Source: Haemaphysalis longicornis
Lineage: Eukaryota; Arthropoda; Arachnida; Ixodida; Ixodidae
Assembly: GCA_013339765.2 (NCBI GenBank)
Contig: CM023457.1
Coordinates: forward strand, 73,768,717-73,832,716
Direction of reading: 5' to 3'
Length of the DNA: 64,000 nt
Shown here: positions 21,291-32,276 of the stretch, one piece after another
How the letters are laid out: the number at the start of each line of letters is the position of its first letter
How positions within the stretch are numbered: position 1 is the first letter of the stretch
Program-made: the position numbers and the translations under genes
Notes under the pieces: generated by a model
Database searches by the model: none
The model's input: only the letters and a program-made list of their open reading frames with translations
What the model was told of the DNA's origin: nothing

Positions 21291-21362
21291 CGCCCAGAGT
21301 GGGGACCGAACCCACGCCTTTCGATTACATGTCGAATGCCTTACCAATTCGGCTATCTGGGC
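21291..21362 (-). repeat. tRNA cloverleaf-like module, type 2 copy 2
   Basis: Identical cloverleaf to the copy at 20800-20871, 491 bp away. Confidence 0.75.
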
Positions 21363-21775
21363 GACTGTGTTCTCCTTCACTTTCTAGGCTATTTATATTT
21401 ACTAGAAGTGTATCTGACGCTAGAGGGTGGTAGCCAGCGCCACTCTGACTACACGGGGAGAAGGGGACCTTCTTTTCAACCCCCGGGGCGTGACTCGAGC
21501 GTATACAGCCTGTCATGAGCGGTTAACTGGCGGGAAGCCCTCTTATGCTACCTAGGCATCAAGGCTGCCAGAACCGAGACCCTCGCTAGGCTTTCGCAGA
21601 ATAATATAGTAAGGAAATGAGGGGCTCGTTGAGGAAATACAGAAAGATAGGGCAGCAGTCTACAACGCAAAAGGAGGCATAGGGGTGTGGTTAGGCTCTT
21701 TTCTTTTTCACTACGGTTAATGAAGCAAACATTTTTTTAATATACAGAAGAAAGAAAGAAAGAAAGAAAAACACG

Positions 21776-21847
21776 CGCCCAGAGTGGGGACCGAACCCAC
21801 GCCTTTCGATTACATGTCGAATGCCTTACCAATTCGGCTATCTGGGC
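21776..21847 (-). repeat. tRNA cloverleaf-like module, type 2 copy 3
   Basis: Identical cloverleaf to the first two copies, 485 bp after the second. Sequence identity across three units suggests recent amplification or ongoing homogenisation. Confidence 0.75.
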
Positions 21848-22093
21848 GACTGTGTTCTCCTTCACTTTCTAGGCTATTTATATTTACTAGAAGTGCATCT
21901 GACGCTTGAGGGTGGTAGCCAGCGCCACTCTGACTACACGGGGAGAAGGGGACCTTCTTTTCAACCCCCGGGGCGTGACTCGAGCGTCTACAGCCTGTCA
22001 TGAGCGGTTAACTGGCGGGAAGCCCTCTTATGCTACCTAGGCATCAAGGCTGCCAGAACCGAGACCCTCGCTAGGCTTTCGCAGAATATTATA

Positions 22094-22232
22094 GTAAGGA
22101 AATGAGGGGCTCGTTGAGGAAATACAGAAAGATAGGGCAGCAGTCTACAACGCCAAAGGAGGCATAGGGGTGTGGTTAGGCTCTTTTCTTTCTCACTACG
22201 GTTAATGAAGCAAACATTTTTTTTAATATACA

Positions 22233-22295
<63 letters not shown>

Positions 22296-22537
22296 GAAAC
22301 ATTCGACATGTAATCGAAAGGCATTCGACATGTAATCGAAAGGCGTGGGTTCGGTCCCCACTCTGGGCGCGTGTTTTTTCTTTCTTCTTTCTCTCTCTTT
22401 CTTCTGTATATTAAAAAAATGTTTGCTTCTTTAACCGTAGTGAGAAAGAAAAGAGCCTAACCACACCCCTATGCCTCCTTTGGCGTTGTAGACTGCTGCC
22501 CTATCTCTGTATTTCCTCAACGAGCCCCTCATTTCCT

Positions 22538-22541
<4 letters not shown>
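22094..22541. repeat. Inverted repeat closing the type 2 array, with doubled anticodon arm
   Basis: 22371-22541 is the reverse complement of about 22094-22260, with arms of roughly 165 bp. At the turn, (GAAA)n is followed by a plus-strand tRNA-like 3' half that lacks its 5' half. In it the anticodon arm CATTCGACATGTAATCGAAAGG occurs twice in tandem (22300-22321 and 22322-22343) before GTGGGTTCGGTCCCCAC. The structure could form a long hairpin. Confidence 0.8.

Positions 22542-22583
<42 letters not shown>
22542..22583. repeat. (TA)n microsatellite
   Basis: A TA tract directly joins the inverted arm to the middle of a type 1 tRNA-like module. Confidence 0.95.
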
Positions 22584-23330
<747 letters not shown>

Positions 23331-23410
23331 ATATACGTAAAAGTACGCTTTTCGGAGACTTTATTTCAACGTTTCGACCTGATACAGGTCTTCAGGAATG
23401 AAAGCTTTGG
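23331..23410 (-). repeat. Penelope-like element end with hammerhead-like stem-loop (tentative)
   Basis: On the minus strand, 23396-23371 reads CCTGAA, then the perfect stem-loop GACCTG-TAT-CAGGTC, then GAAAC, followed by GTTGAAATAAAG. Penelope-like retroelements carry hammerhead ribozyme motifs, with a CUGANGA core, a stem II hairpin and GAAA, in their terminal repeats. Here stem II and GAAAC are intact, but the first core box is too short. No Penelope coding region was found nearby, so the call rests on this motif only. Confidence 0.4.
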
Positions 23411-24539
23411 GAAAAATCGTACAGACTCCGGGGGGGGGGTAGCGCCCCGAAACAAAAGCAACATGGGAAACAAATGCACAAACGACCACACACACACCAT
23501 ACAGAGTTTACGCTGCTGAAGGCAAGCGAAATAGACCCCCCTAAATAAACAAACAAACAAAAAAAAAACAAAAAAGGGGGGAAGGGGGCATTGAGGAACA
23601 TACTGCAAAAACGCGAGTGGTGGGGATGACAGTAAATGCGACAAGTTCATGATTGGCAAACGCCCGAAAAACATCCGGTGTCACCGAGAGGGGAAAACTG
23701 CGAAGCACATGCCACCGTGAGCAGTGAGTGGACATGGGTGCCACCGCTAAACCAGAATTGACTACCGACCGTCTTCAGTGGCAAGGTCAAGAATGCAAGC
23801 GGGATTCTTACGGTGTTTGGAGACCAGGCAGCTTCTGCGACTTTGGGGAGTCCTTCAAAAGCTACTGGGGGAGTCCATTTCAGGCGTTCCCTTCCCAGCC
23901 TTCACCCCGCTCTGTGAACGGCATCGCTTCGTGTCCCGGAAGGCCAATGAAGGGTGTGTTACCTGTTAGCACTTGGCTTGTCGCCCGCACGCGTGGTCCC
24001 CTGGGCTTATTTCGCGCAAATATGGTGAAGCGGGGCAATTTGTGAAAAACTGAAAACAAGAAAAGGAAAGCGACAGTCGCTGTGTTCCGGGCCTCAGGGG
24101 CTGCTAGAAATTCGAAAAGAAAAGAAAAGAAAAAGCGGAAAAGACAAGCGAAGCAAAACAGAGCGAAAAGACAGGAAGGACGCGCGGTCCCCGTGAGCAC
24201 TGGCATTGGGGATCACGATGTGAATAAAATACGGACGAAGAAGAAGCACCAAGCGACACAAAAATAAAATACTTCTTACACGCTCGGGCGAAATTGAAAG
24301 CTTCAGCATTCGATTTCACATTTCCCAAGGATAAAATGGGTATGATATACGATGATATAAACTGACAATGGGTACGATCTGGGTAATAATGAGGCGTGTT
24401 CTGCTTGCTAAACGCTGAAACAAGAAAATGAGAATAAGGCATAAAGAAGGGGGCTGGAAGGGAAGTGTTGGTCCTGACAGGGCTCAAGTCTTGTCATTAC
24501 TTCTAATATTGCACACAATTCAGTCGTTTGTGTCAGGTT
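23411..24539. other. No recognisable gene
   Basis: Contains a G10 run (23429-23438), poly-A rich stretches and an AAAGAAAAG-rich tract near 24110-24150. Open frames lack known motifs. AT/GC runs suggest non-coding repeat sequence. Confidence 0.35.
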
Positions 24540-24905
24540 TCACGACTTCCGCACTTTGGTAGGTCCAGGATTCCTTTCTACGTCACCCGACAATGATAAA
24601 AAAAGCTGACACAACGCCATGGTATACAAAAAACATGACTTGTTTAGCAACCACAAGCAGGCCGTTTTTGGAGTCAAAGGGCCATGTAGACAAATGGACA
24701 AACCGCCGAAACCTCTCCGGATGATTCCTTCAATCTCGTGAACCCATGGTGATGATCGTGATGCACAAGAGGCAAAGATAGTTCTTTTAGAACATCCTTC
24801 CCCACACAACAACAAATGAGCCAAGTCCGCATCCAAAAAGAGAGTTCTTTTCAAGTCCATGTGAGCCAAATACATTTGACACCATCTGGTTTCCATGCCC
24901 AGCAA
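24540..24905 (-). pseudogene. 5' fragment of a CR1-like LINE with a 2A-like motif
   Basis: The minus-strand frame of 121 codons ends LSLSGDVERNPGPTKVRKS. GDVExNPGP is the core of 2A-like peptides, which make the ribosome skip one peptide bond between Gly and Pro. Such motifs are known near the N-terminus of some APE-type non-LTR retrotransposons. The preceding hydrophobic LYTMALCQLFLSLS stretch also fits that position. No ORF1 coiled coil or endonuclease follows downstream, so only the 5' end of an element is left. Confidence 0.55.
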
Positions 24906-25149
24906 TGATAACTCTGCCTTGGCGTTCGTGGGTCCATGAACCGAACTACTGCGGCCCCTGGTTTAGTGTTGTGGGGGGACCAGTTGAGCTCGCTTTTCTG
25001 GTCTCGATTGCACATTTACTTGCGTTTCCTCCACGTAGTTTTCCTTGGTGGCAGCCGGATGCACGTGGAGCACATTGGTCGTAGGCTTTTTCACAGCCCT
25101 CGATGTGCGGCCTAGCGGGCTAACTCAGCTGTGTGTCTTAGCTCGCGGT

Positions 25150-25201
25150 GTACTGCAGGTTAGGTTGCGCAGTGCAGAGCGTCGCGCCTAACCTGCAGTA
25201 C
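25150..25201. repeat. 15 bp perfect inverted repeat with 22 nt loop
   Basis: GTACTGCAGGTTAGG (25150-25164) is the exact reverse complement of 25187-25201, allowing a stable hairpin just upstream of a BEL/Pao fragment. Confidence 0.85.
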
Positions 25202-25244
25202 CTGCAACGGGCGTCACTGCACCGACCTCTGCAACGTCCTCTGA

Positions 25245-25924
25245 TTGGCTGACTGCATCACGTCCAGATCGACGCCGCACATACAAGCTGGGCAAGGTGC
25301 ACCGCCTACTGTTGCCGGCTCCGAGTGGACACTCCGGGGCAACGTCCGTATTATTGCAGACGACACGAGCCTTGGAAGTGGGTGCACACCCACGTCTATT
25401 AGTACGAGTACTTCTAGATACCGGAAGGCAAGTGATGGTAATTCATGGAGATTGGGCTAAGTTCCCCAACTTTACAGCTATCAGCACTGAGGAGCTTGCG
25501 TTTGTCACGTTCAGCAGGTGGAAGTCTCCCACTATTTTATAGTGGCGACGAGTGAACGTGAAGGTACGTGGGCAAGCTCGTGGAGTCCCGGTCACTCTGA
25601 AAGCTTTAGAAGTTTCTGAGAGTTAGTCTGTAACCGCAGTTACACAGTGTGCCAACAGGTGCCCTGGATTAAATGCAGTACCACCTCGCCGATGTTTTTC
25701 AGCCGGATACCTGGCAAGCGGAGGAAATTAGTATACTGGTTGGACCCTATGCCTGCACTCATGTGGCCATAGGCAAGGTACACAGGATGAACGCGGACCT
25801 TACTGCTGTCAAAACGGTACTAGGGTGGACTGACGCCTTATCACTAAAAACTGGGCTGCCCACGGATATTCTTCTCATCCTCTGCCTTTGCCTTGTGGCG
25901 CCCATACTTTCGCAGCTGGGTTGA
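25245..25924 (+). pseudogene. BEL/Pao protease and start of RT (fragment)
   Basis: One frame (from about 25390) gives RVLLDTGRQVMVI, an aspartic protease DTG block, then TEELAFVTF, typical of BEL/Pao proteases. After a frameshift, 25673-25924 gives the protease end EEISILVGPYACTHVAIGK and AVKTVLGWT, where BEL/Pao elements have an ISxLIGxDYYW..VTGK and ESxLGWTxxG passage into the RT. The remainder of RT and integrase is absent. It is a short dead fragment without LTRs. Confidence 0.55.
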
Positions 25925-28284
25925 ATTGGGATTTATACATCTTCCTGCACATCCGCCTTCGCACGTTTCCTCTTGGCAGTTTTTGCTGTGCTAGGCTTGC
26001 GCACATTTTTCCTCGGAACTATATATGTTAACTATGGAGGGCAAATTAGGTCGCGCCGTGGCAAACATATCTATTCTTGTTCGACAAGTTCGATAAGCTC
26101 GAACGCATAATACGACTATCTGAATACAATAATAATACGGCTTTCCGGGCACCGCGAGGAAGCGTCGTATGGTGGGTTGTCGTACTATCGACGTGCGGGT
26201 AAATGCTGGTCGAATAGACGGTCTCATGGTCGAATAGACGGGCTAAGAAACATTTTAAACTAATATATTTAGCGCGTTCTCACGTAATTTGCGAACCTTT
26301 ATTTGGAATCCCTAGTGACAAAAACGCCTATGCTACCCCCCCTCGCCACTACCGCGTCCGACAAGGCCGCCAGCCAAGCGCCGTGCCCCAAGCTGCACCG
26401 TTTCTATGCGGCGGGTTTTATATCCCGCCAGCCCTGAGCCTTGCTACTGCAATATAAGGGCGACGTGGTCGAGGAAATTCATAGGGGAAAAATCACGTGT
26501 GAAACTCCCAAGGCCTAGCGAAACGAACGATAGTACGAGGTGGACATTTAAAAAACCGACTTCCCATGAAGGGTGCAGACACCCTTGGAACAGTCCCGTG
26601 CTGTGGCTATTAGCTCCAAGTGCTATAACTGTCTTCACCCTTGGGGCGAACGCGCGTGATTGTAGGCACAAAAGCAAAGAAAGAAGCGAACTGATCACGT
26701 CGCTTTGATATACACTGATAAGCAGAGAGAAGAGAGAGGGAAGAGAGTGTCGTGAAAGGAAGAAACTTGGATTGATCGGGAAAGGAAAGCGGGTGTACAG
26801 ACATCACCTTCGGCTAACGTCATAGTGTTTTCGCATTCATCGGCGGCTCGATAGAAGCATCAAATTCACGGTACGTTAGCCACCTGAACACTGAACTATG
26901 ACTTCTCGCAGATGGCATGTTGGCGTACTGCTACCGCGTGGGGCCATCGAAGGTGAACTCCCGCTCACCGGTACCCGCCTGCTTGCTTGCGTCTCTTATT
27001 GAAGTGGTCCTAATCTGCATGTGGACCTTTGCACATCAAGGAGCGTCAAATGGGGGTTAAGAATAGAGGTCGGCACAAGGCGACACAGCGGTGTAAAAGA
27101 TGGAAAAAACGCCGGTTTATCCGCGCGTGGGTCCGTCGTAAGAAGCGGACCACGTGCCCCCGGGTGTCATATAATGCACTGATCTACGGAGAGTTTGGGG
27201 GACCATGTTGATGCGTCGTGAGAAGCGGGTCTTCGTAACTCTGTGTGACGTACCAGCGGGGTTCCACGATATATACATATATATTGGTGGCAACAAGATT
27301 AACCGCAAAAGCATCAAAGTAGTCATTCTCCAGAATGGGTCATGTTGACCAGTGTGACCACCGTCATTATCAACATAAAGACAGTCGGAAATCCTCATCG
27401 CCACCGTCCTGAGCTACGGGGTTCGCTTGGACTGCTTCGGTTGGCTCGTGGCTGATTCTCCGCGATTCCTAACCCCTCGCCTTTTAGGAAGACCATCGCC
27501 AATAAATCATCTTTCAAGTGGTAGGCGCGCTGAAGCCACGACTTAATCCTAGAACTCCGGAGCCAGAAGTCACCCGTGCCCATGAACAGTGTACTGAACT
27601 AGACTGCTACGTCCTCATCGTCGACGGTGATGTGCTACGGTGAGATGCAGGTTGCCCTTTAATTGTTGAACGGAACCGATAATAACGATGCCGAGGATTG
27701 GCAGTTCGGATATGAACGGGTTAGCACCCTGTGAGGAGGGAAGGAAAACCATCTGCAGGTTATTGAGTAGGGTGTGTTCAGTGGTGACTAGGGGTAGCCA
27801 CAGTAACCAGCTAATCAGACGAGGGCGCTTTTAGAGGTTCCAAAGAAAAAATGTATCATACAACAAAGCACGACGCTGACAATAATACTTAGACAAGGCC
27901 CTACCAGAGAACTAACAAAAACACAAAAGGAATAACCATTCTACAAATGTGACATCAAGAAACTCAAAACGTTTAACTAATGTGCAGAAAAGGCTATACA
28001 TCTAAACACCAGAAAAGCGCCACAGAAAAGTTCAAAAAGAGTTCACCGTGACATGGCGTAGTCCTCGGGGCGTTGGGGTGTCGCGTTGCGTTGCGCTGAG
28101 GCCCTCGTTAGGAAGTCTTGCCTCCTGAGCCGTGGACGATGCAGCTCCGTCGCTGCTCTTCCAGGAACGGTACTTCCAGGAATGGTCGTGAACAGAACCA
28201 GGTCACCGCCAGGCGACCCGTCACGGAAGGTCGCGGGCATTCGGAAGCCAGTAGCCGCCGGTAGACGATGATCTCCAGGCCGTG
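25925..28284. other. Long stretch without recognisable genes
   Basis: Only short unmatched frames. Local features are a two-copy TGGTCGAATAGACGG repeat (about 26207-26241) and a CGTCGT(A/G)AGAAGCGG word at about 27133 and 27215. No tRNA, rRNA or transposon domain was seen. Confidence 0.35.
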
Positions 28285-28655
28285 GTGGTTCAGGACCGGT
28301 GCACGCCGCAGCGCGTATCCCTGCTACGGGCCAGTACACTGGAGAGACGGACGCTGTTCAGGGGAGGCCTTGGCGTCAGGTACATCCTTCTAAGCTTGGG
28401 TCCCCGAGACCCGATGAGCTCTCGATGGTCTGGGAACCCCTAAACTGCAATCGCCGTCCTTCCTCGTTCCCGTCTGGCCCCGTCACCGCTGCGTTGTGGC
28501 CGGCTCTCATAAGCCACTCGCTTTCACCGTCATCGGCTTGTGTGGCCTGCCATTTCTTCTTTTTCGGCCCTGCCAAAACGAGGACAGTCCCTTCACGGGT
28601 ATGTGTCCACGACGCCGTCGTCGTCGTCCCCGCCGACTGAGCGCTTCACCTGACA
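28285..28655 (-). repeat. 3' LTR of the SCAN-gag element
   Basis: Shares with 31012-31409 the blocks CCGGTGCAC-CCGCAGCGCGTAT, GGGGAGGCCTTGG, CTTGGGTCCCCGAGACC, CTGCAATCGCCGTCCTT, CCGCTGCGTTGTGGCCGG and CCCTTCACGGGTATGTGTC. It lacks about 40 bp present in the other copy, so the pair is old. Confidence 0.65.
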
Positions 28656-28759
28656 TGTGTTCTCCCTTTAGAAAGTTTTTTTCTTCCGGGAACAAACTGC
28701 ACATGGAGGTGAAGAAACACACCAGGGTGGTCGAATGGGGTAGACGTAGTGGGCATCAC

Positions 28760-28864
28760 GGTGAACACCATCCCGCGCAAGGGGGACACCATCCCGCGCA
28801 CGGTAGACACCACCCCGCACACGGTAGACACCATCCCGCACATGGTCAACACAATCACTCACAT
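28760..28864. repeat. 21 bp tandem repeat, five copies
   Basis: Units start GGTGAACACC, GGGGGACACC, GGTAGACACC, GGTAGACACC and GGTCAACACA at 28760, 28781, 28802, 28823 and 28844. On the minus strand a frame reads as a seven-residue repeat (MVSTVRG-like). It lies in the 3' non-coding part of the SCAN-gag element. Confidence 0.85.
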
Positions 28865-29129
28865 TCACTGACTGCCACACACACTCGTGCACTACAAGTC
28901 GCACGTGAGTCACCACAACACTCCATGATTCGCAGTGTCATGCCACCATGCAATACTATTTCGCTAAGTACAACAACGACTCCTACACTTTACACATCAC
29001 TGCACTAGAGACTCATTTTCTACAAATATTTGGTCCGACAACTATGTTTCTCTTCTATAACAAGCAATACCTTAATAACACAATCTATATGTCTGAAGCA
29101 AGCCGTTTCAAGCCCAGTAGATTCAGTGA

Positions 29130-29644
29130 TTTCAACCCGCTTCATTGATCGGAGGCTTCACCTTTACATTTTTGCGCCTCTTCCACTCCGCACCCTTGGC
29201 GAGGCTATCTGTATGGTTCTTAGAAGCAGCTCTGCTCACATTGGTAACGCGCTCAAGGCAAGAATCGCGGCTCAATGGTTTCGCCACAAATCATCGGCTC
29301 AGAGGTTTATCCGCTTCTTTTCTCTGGCTAGCTATCTTTCGGACCCGTTTGTGAGCTCGCTCCCAGAAGCACACACCGGGTACTTGGCGACTTGCGCTAT
29401 CTGGCTTGCGGCGCTTACCCAGGACCTTCATTTTTACTGCTCGCCGTTTGACTTTCTTCCGATCCAGATTCACCAGTCTATTTTTTGCCTTATGCATGCC
29501 CGTTACTCTACGTTTCACTTTAGGCCTAACCTCATCAACAGCAATGCTGTTCGATCTTTTTGCTTTGCTCAGTTTTGCGCGCAAAGGACTAGTTGAAACC
29601 GTTTTCCCGGGGCAATGCTTTCGGCCTTTCATGCGTTTTCGCAT
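29130..29644 (-). pseudogene. Basic ORF of the SCAN-gag element
   Basis: The minus frame 29644-29291 is almost entirely basic (RKRMKGRKH, KVKRRVTGMHKAKNR, RKKVKRRAVKMK). After a stop it continues into DSLAKGAEWKRRKNVKVKP (about 29200-29150), matching the C-terminus of the ORF at 17672-18877. No catalytic motif is visible. It lies directly after gag, where pol would normally start. A role in nucleic-acid binding is only a guess from charge. Confidence 0.5.
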
Positions 29645-29662
29645 GTTTTTTGCCGCAGCCTT

Positions 29663-30853
29663 CTAGCCCCTGCACGAACACCCTGTCCGTTTTTTTAGTG
29701 TCTTGGCCGCTGTCGAATACCTTTGTGTGGTGGGCGTTTCCAGCTGGTTATCTAACGGGGTGCACGGCTGCTCACGGCTGCTCTCACATGGCACATTCCA
29801 CTCATCTGCACGCGGTGCGTCTGCAACCGTGCGATGTTTGAGGGGGGGTTCAGCTTGCGCTTCGCTCGCGCCTTTCACTTCAGCGTTGAGTGGCTTACAA
29901 TCTTTGTCTTCTTCTTTTCTGGTGCATGCGGGCTCATCGCAGTCTGCGAACCTCGTGACATCTCCCCCACGCGCCTCGGGTTCGATGCTCTCTTTTTTCC
30001 CTGTTTTCTCGAGACTACGCTCTGTTGGTGACATACAGCAAGATTTCGCCTTCTTGCTGTTAGCTCGTTTAGGGCAAGACTTGACGTTATGACCCACTCG
30101 GCCGCAATCCGAACCGTACGGTTGCTTTGGCCTCAACCAACAATCTGAGGCTTGGTGACCCAGCTTGTCACACAGAAAGCACCGAGGAGTTCTGGCTGGG
30201 TTCGTCATATTCCTCGCCTCCCTTGACGACCCAGTGTCCTGCGTTTCTTTAAAGCACATCAGGTTGATTTGATGCTGGGCCTTGAGGAAGTTATCGGCGG
30301 CCTGCGTCATTTCCGAGAGTTTCGTGCAGTCTCTTTCCAGTAGGAAAACTGCTAACGCGCTGTGGCAGTTGGTCAGGAACTGTTTCGCGACAATTAACTC
30401 ACGTACTCCATCATAGGATTTAGGATTACCTGCCATTTCCGCCCAGCGGTCGAAGAAACTCTCTAGTCGCATGTTGCTTCGCCGTCTCACTGTCTTGCGG
30501 CTTGCTCTGCCGCAACATTTCCATGTAGCCTTCAGCCTTGAAACGGAAGCGTTGCAGTAGCGCCAGTTTAGTCCTATTATAGTCGACGGACTCTTCAGGA
30601 GACAGCCTTCCGAAGACTTTCAAAGCTTCTCTGGCTAGACACACACTGAGAGTTGTGGCCCCTTTCTCTTTCGGCCAACGCTGTCCATTCGCCACTTGTT
30701 TTCAAAAAACTTCAGATAAGTATCTAAAATATCACGAGCTTCCTTGAAGACAGGAATGAAGTTGTGCGGATTGGCATTGAAGACAGGGCTTTCCGTAGAA
30801 TGCGCGTCACCAGCAGTCGCCCCAGAGCGTCTACTCTCTCCAATTTCTGCCAA
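29663..30853 (-). pseudogene. SCAN-like gag with two zinc knuckles (two frameshifts)
   Basis: Three frames (30853-30635, 30695-30426, 30490-29663) read on as one gag. They hold an N-terminal segment (FKEARDILDTYLKFFENK), a capsid with SVCLAREALKVFGRLSPEES and a helical SCAN-like domain (RLESFFDRWAEMAGNPKSY..LFLTNCHSALAVFLLERD), then zinc knuckles CFLCDKLGHQASDC and CGRVGHNVKSC. SCAN domains of vertebrates are thought to derive from this kind of gypsy capsid C-terminal domain, which mediates dimerisation. The second knuckle lacks its first Cys spacing (SDCGRVGH). Frameshifts near 30650 and 30465 kill the reading frame. Confidence 0.7.
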
Positions 30854-31011
30854 CCTGAGTCTTAGCTATAGGTTCCTGCTCGAGTCGCACTTCCTGCTTC
30901 CTGCTCGAGTCGCACTCGTGCAGCCTCGCGCTCCTGACGGCTAGTCTCTCGCTCTGCCGCCCTCTCTCTCAGCTCACGCCTTCGCTAGAGCATCGTCAAC
31001 CCACGTTCAGG

Positions 31012-31409
31012 TTCAGGTCCGGTGCACTCCGCAGCGCGTATGCCTGCCACGGGCAAGGACACTGGGGAATAGGACGGTGGTCAGGGGAGGCCTTGGAATC
31101 AGGTAGATCCCTCGGCGCTTGGGTCCCCGAGACCAGATTAGCTGTCGATCTGCGCCTGGACGCCGCTCTCCTCGAACCGTGCTCTCGGAACGTCTTCACT
31201 GCAATCGCCGTCCTTTCTCCTTCCTGTCTGGCCCCGCCACCGCTGCGTTGTGGCCGGCTCTCATAGGACATTCGCGTTCGCCGTCATCGGCTCGTGTGAT
31301 CTGCTACGTCTTCTTTTTCGGCCCTGCCGAAACGAGGACAATCCCTTCACGGGTATGTGTCTGCGACATCGTCGTCATCGTCCCCGCCGACTGAGCGCTT
31401 CACCTCACA
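31012..31409 (-). repeat. 5' LTR of the SCAN-gag element
   Basis: Counterpart of 28285-28655. The transcribed orientation is minus, with gag starting about 160 bp after its end. Confidence 0.65.
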
Positions 31410-31537
31410 CACCCATAACCGATGGGACGACGCCATGAAACTGAATAACGTCGGCTCCTCAAGGCGCTGTCGAGTTGTGATATGGGAACAACCAACATGA
31501 CGGCCGGACGTGGTCTGCGTTCAAGATAAAGTTTTTT

Positions 31538-31930
31538 AGATGCGGCGCATCTCTTGCTCTGAGGCATGTCCCTTCTGCGTCGTCGGCGTCCGTCCGCATG
31601 TCACCTGCGGATGCGCGACTCTCCTTCGTTCGTCTCTCCCACAGCTGGGCGCAACACTCTCACTTCGGCGCATTAGCAACACGACAGCTGGCGCGCTTGG
31701 ATGGCGCGCTCCGGTGCGAGCCGAGCTTCTCCGGTGCGCATGTGCGCGTATGCGCGACTCTCTCCCGCGGTCTCCTCTCCTTCAAGCGCTGTGAATATAA
31801 AGCGGGTATCGCTCCGCGGCGGTTCGGTCAGCGCTCGCTCTCGTTCGACTTCGCGTCACTTTGCTTGACGAGTGTGTGCTTGACTACGTCGTACTTCACT
31901 TGATTCTTCGGTGAAGAGGTTATGCAAGCG
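31538..31930 (+). repeat. Repeat family starting with a GATGCGGCGCATC hairpin
   Basis: Starts with the palindrome AGATGCGGCGCATCT (31538-31552). The next ~120 bp share blocks with 48428-48545 (GGCG-CCGTCC-CA, TGCGCGACTCTCCT, CCCACAGCT). TGAATATAAAGCGGG near 31790 resembles a TATA box. No protein is encoded. It belongs to a dispersed family whose class is unknown. Confidence 0.5.
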
Positions 31931-32276
31931 ACGGTCCCTTCAGGGAGTGGTGTGACACAACCCACTATCAGCGTCATCATTCTTAAATGTTTTAAAGAGC
32001 TGGGTGGTGGTCGCTAAAACACTTGTACTCTCTCATTTCGCGTATGCATGTGCATGAAAATGTAAAATTGCCCCCATCCTCCGCGTATGAGAACATCCGT
32101 ATGTGATGGAAGGCATCCTACACGTTCACAATACGTTTCACGCGATATAGGGAATCAACCCAATGGAAACGCCAATTGAACTCACACATGCGCCGCATGA
32201 CACCAGGGTTCCCTCGCGGGGAGATGGGGGCAATTTTTATTTCAGTTCATTTATTTACTTTCATGTCCCGAGGGCA

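Larger units (their letters stand above)
20660..22300 (-). repeat. Type 2 tandem array with a different tRNA-like head
   Basis: Three units of 491 and 485 bp, nearly identical. Read on the minus strand each has a tRNA-like head, a (TTTC)n tract, TTAAAAAAATGTTTGC, AACGAGCCCCTCATTTCC, GCGAGGGTCTCGGTTCTGGCAGCCTTGATGCC-like, ACGCTCGAGTCACG, AAGAAGGTCCCCTTCTCC and GGCGCTGGCTACCACC blocks. Most non-tRNA blocks have counterparts in the type 1 array (8207-9525), so the bodies are related while the heads differ. Short open frames repeated in each unit are by-products. Confidence 0.85.
28285..31409 (-). mobile_element. Compact LTR element with SCAN-like gag and basic ORF but no pol
   Basis: Direct repeats at 28285-28655 and about 31012-31409 are diverged LTRs. 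On the minus strand they begin TGTCAGGTGAAGCGCTCAG and TGTGAGGTGAAGCGCTCAG. Between them lie, in minus order, a gag (30853-29663), a basic ORF (29644-29130) and a purine-rich AAAGGGAGAACACA tract just before the 3' LTR. Protease, RT, RNase H and integrase are absent. At about 3.1 kb the element could be a non-autonomous derivative or a deletion product. Gag and basic ORF are related in type to the plus-strand element ending at 20619, but the LTRs are not. Confidence 0.65.

Noticed and set aside
28740..28864. CRISPR-like array (regular 21 bp units)
   Set aside because: Units are contiguous tandem copies without unique spacers, in a eukaryotic transposon-rich context.
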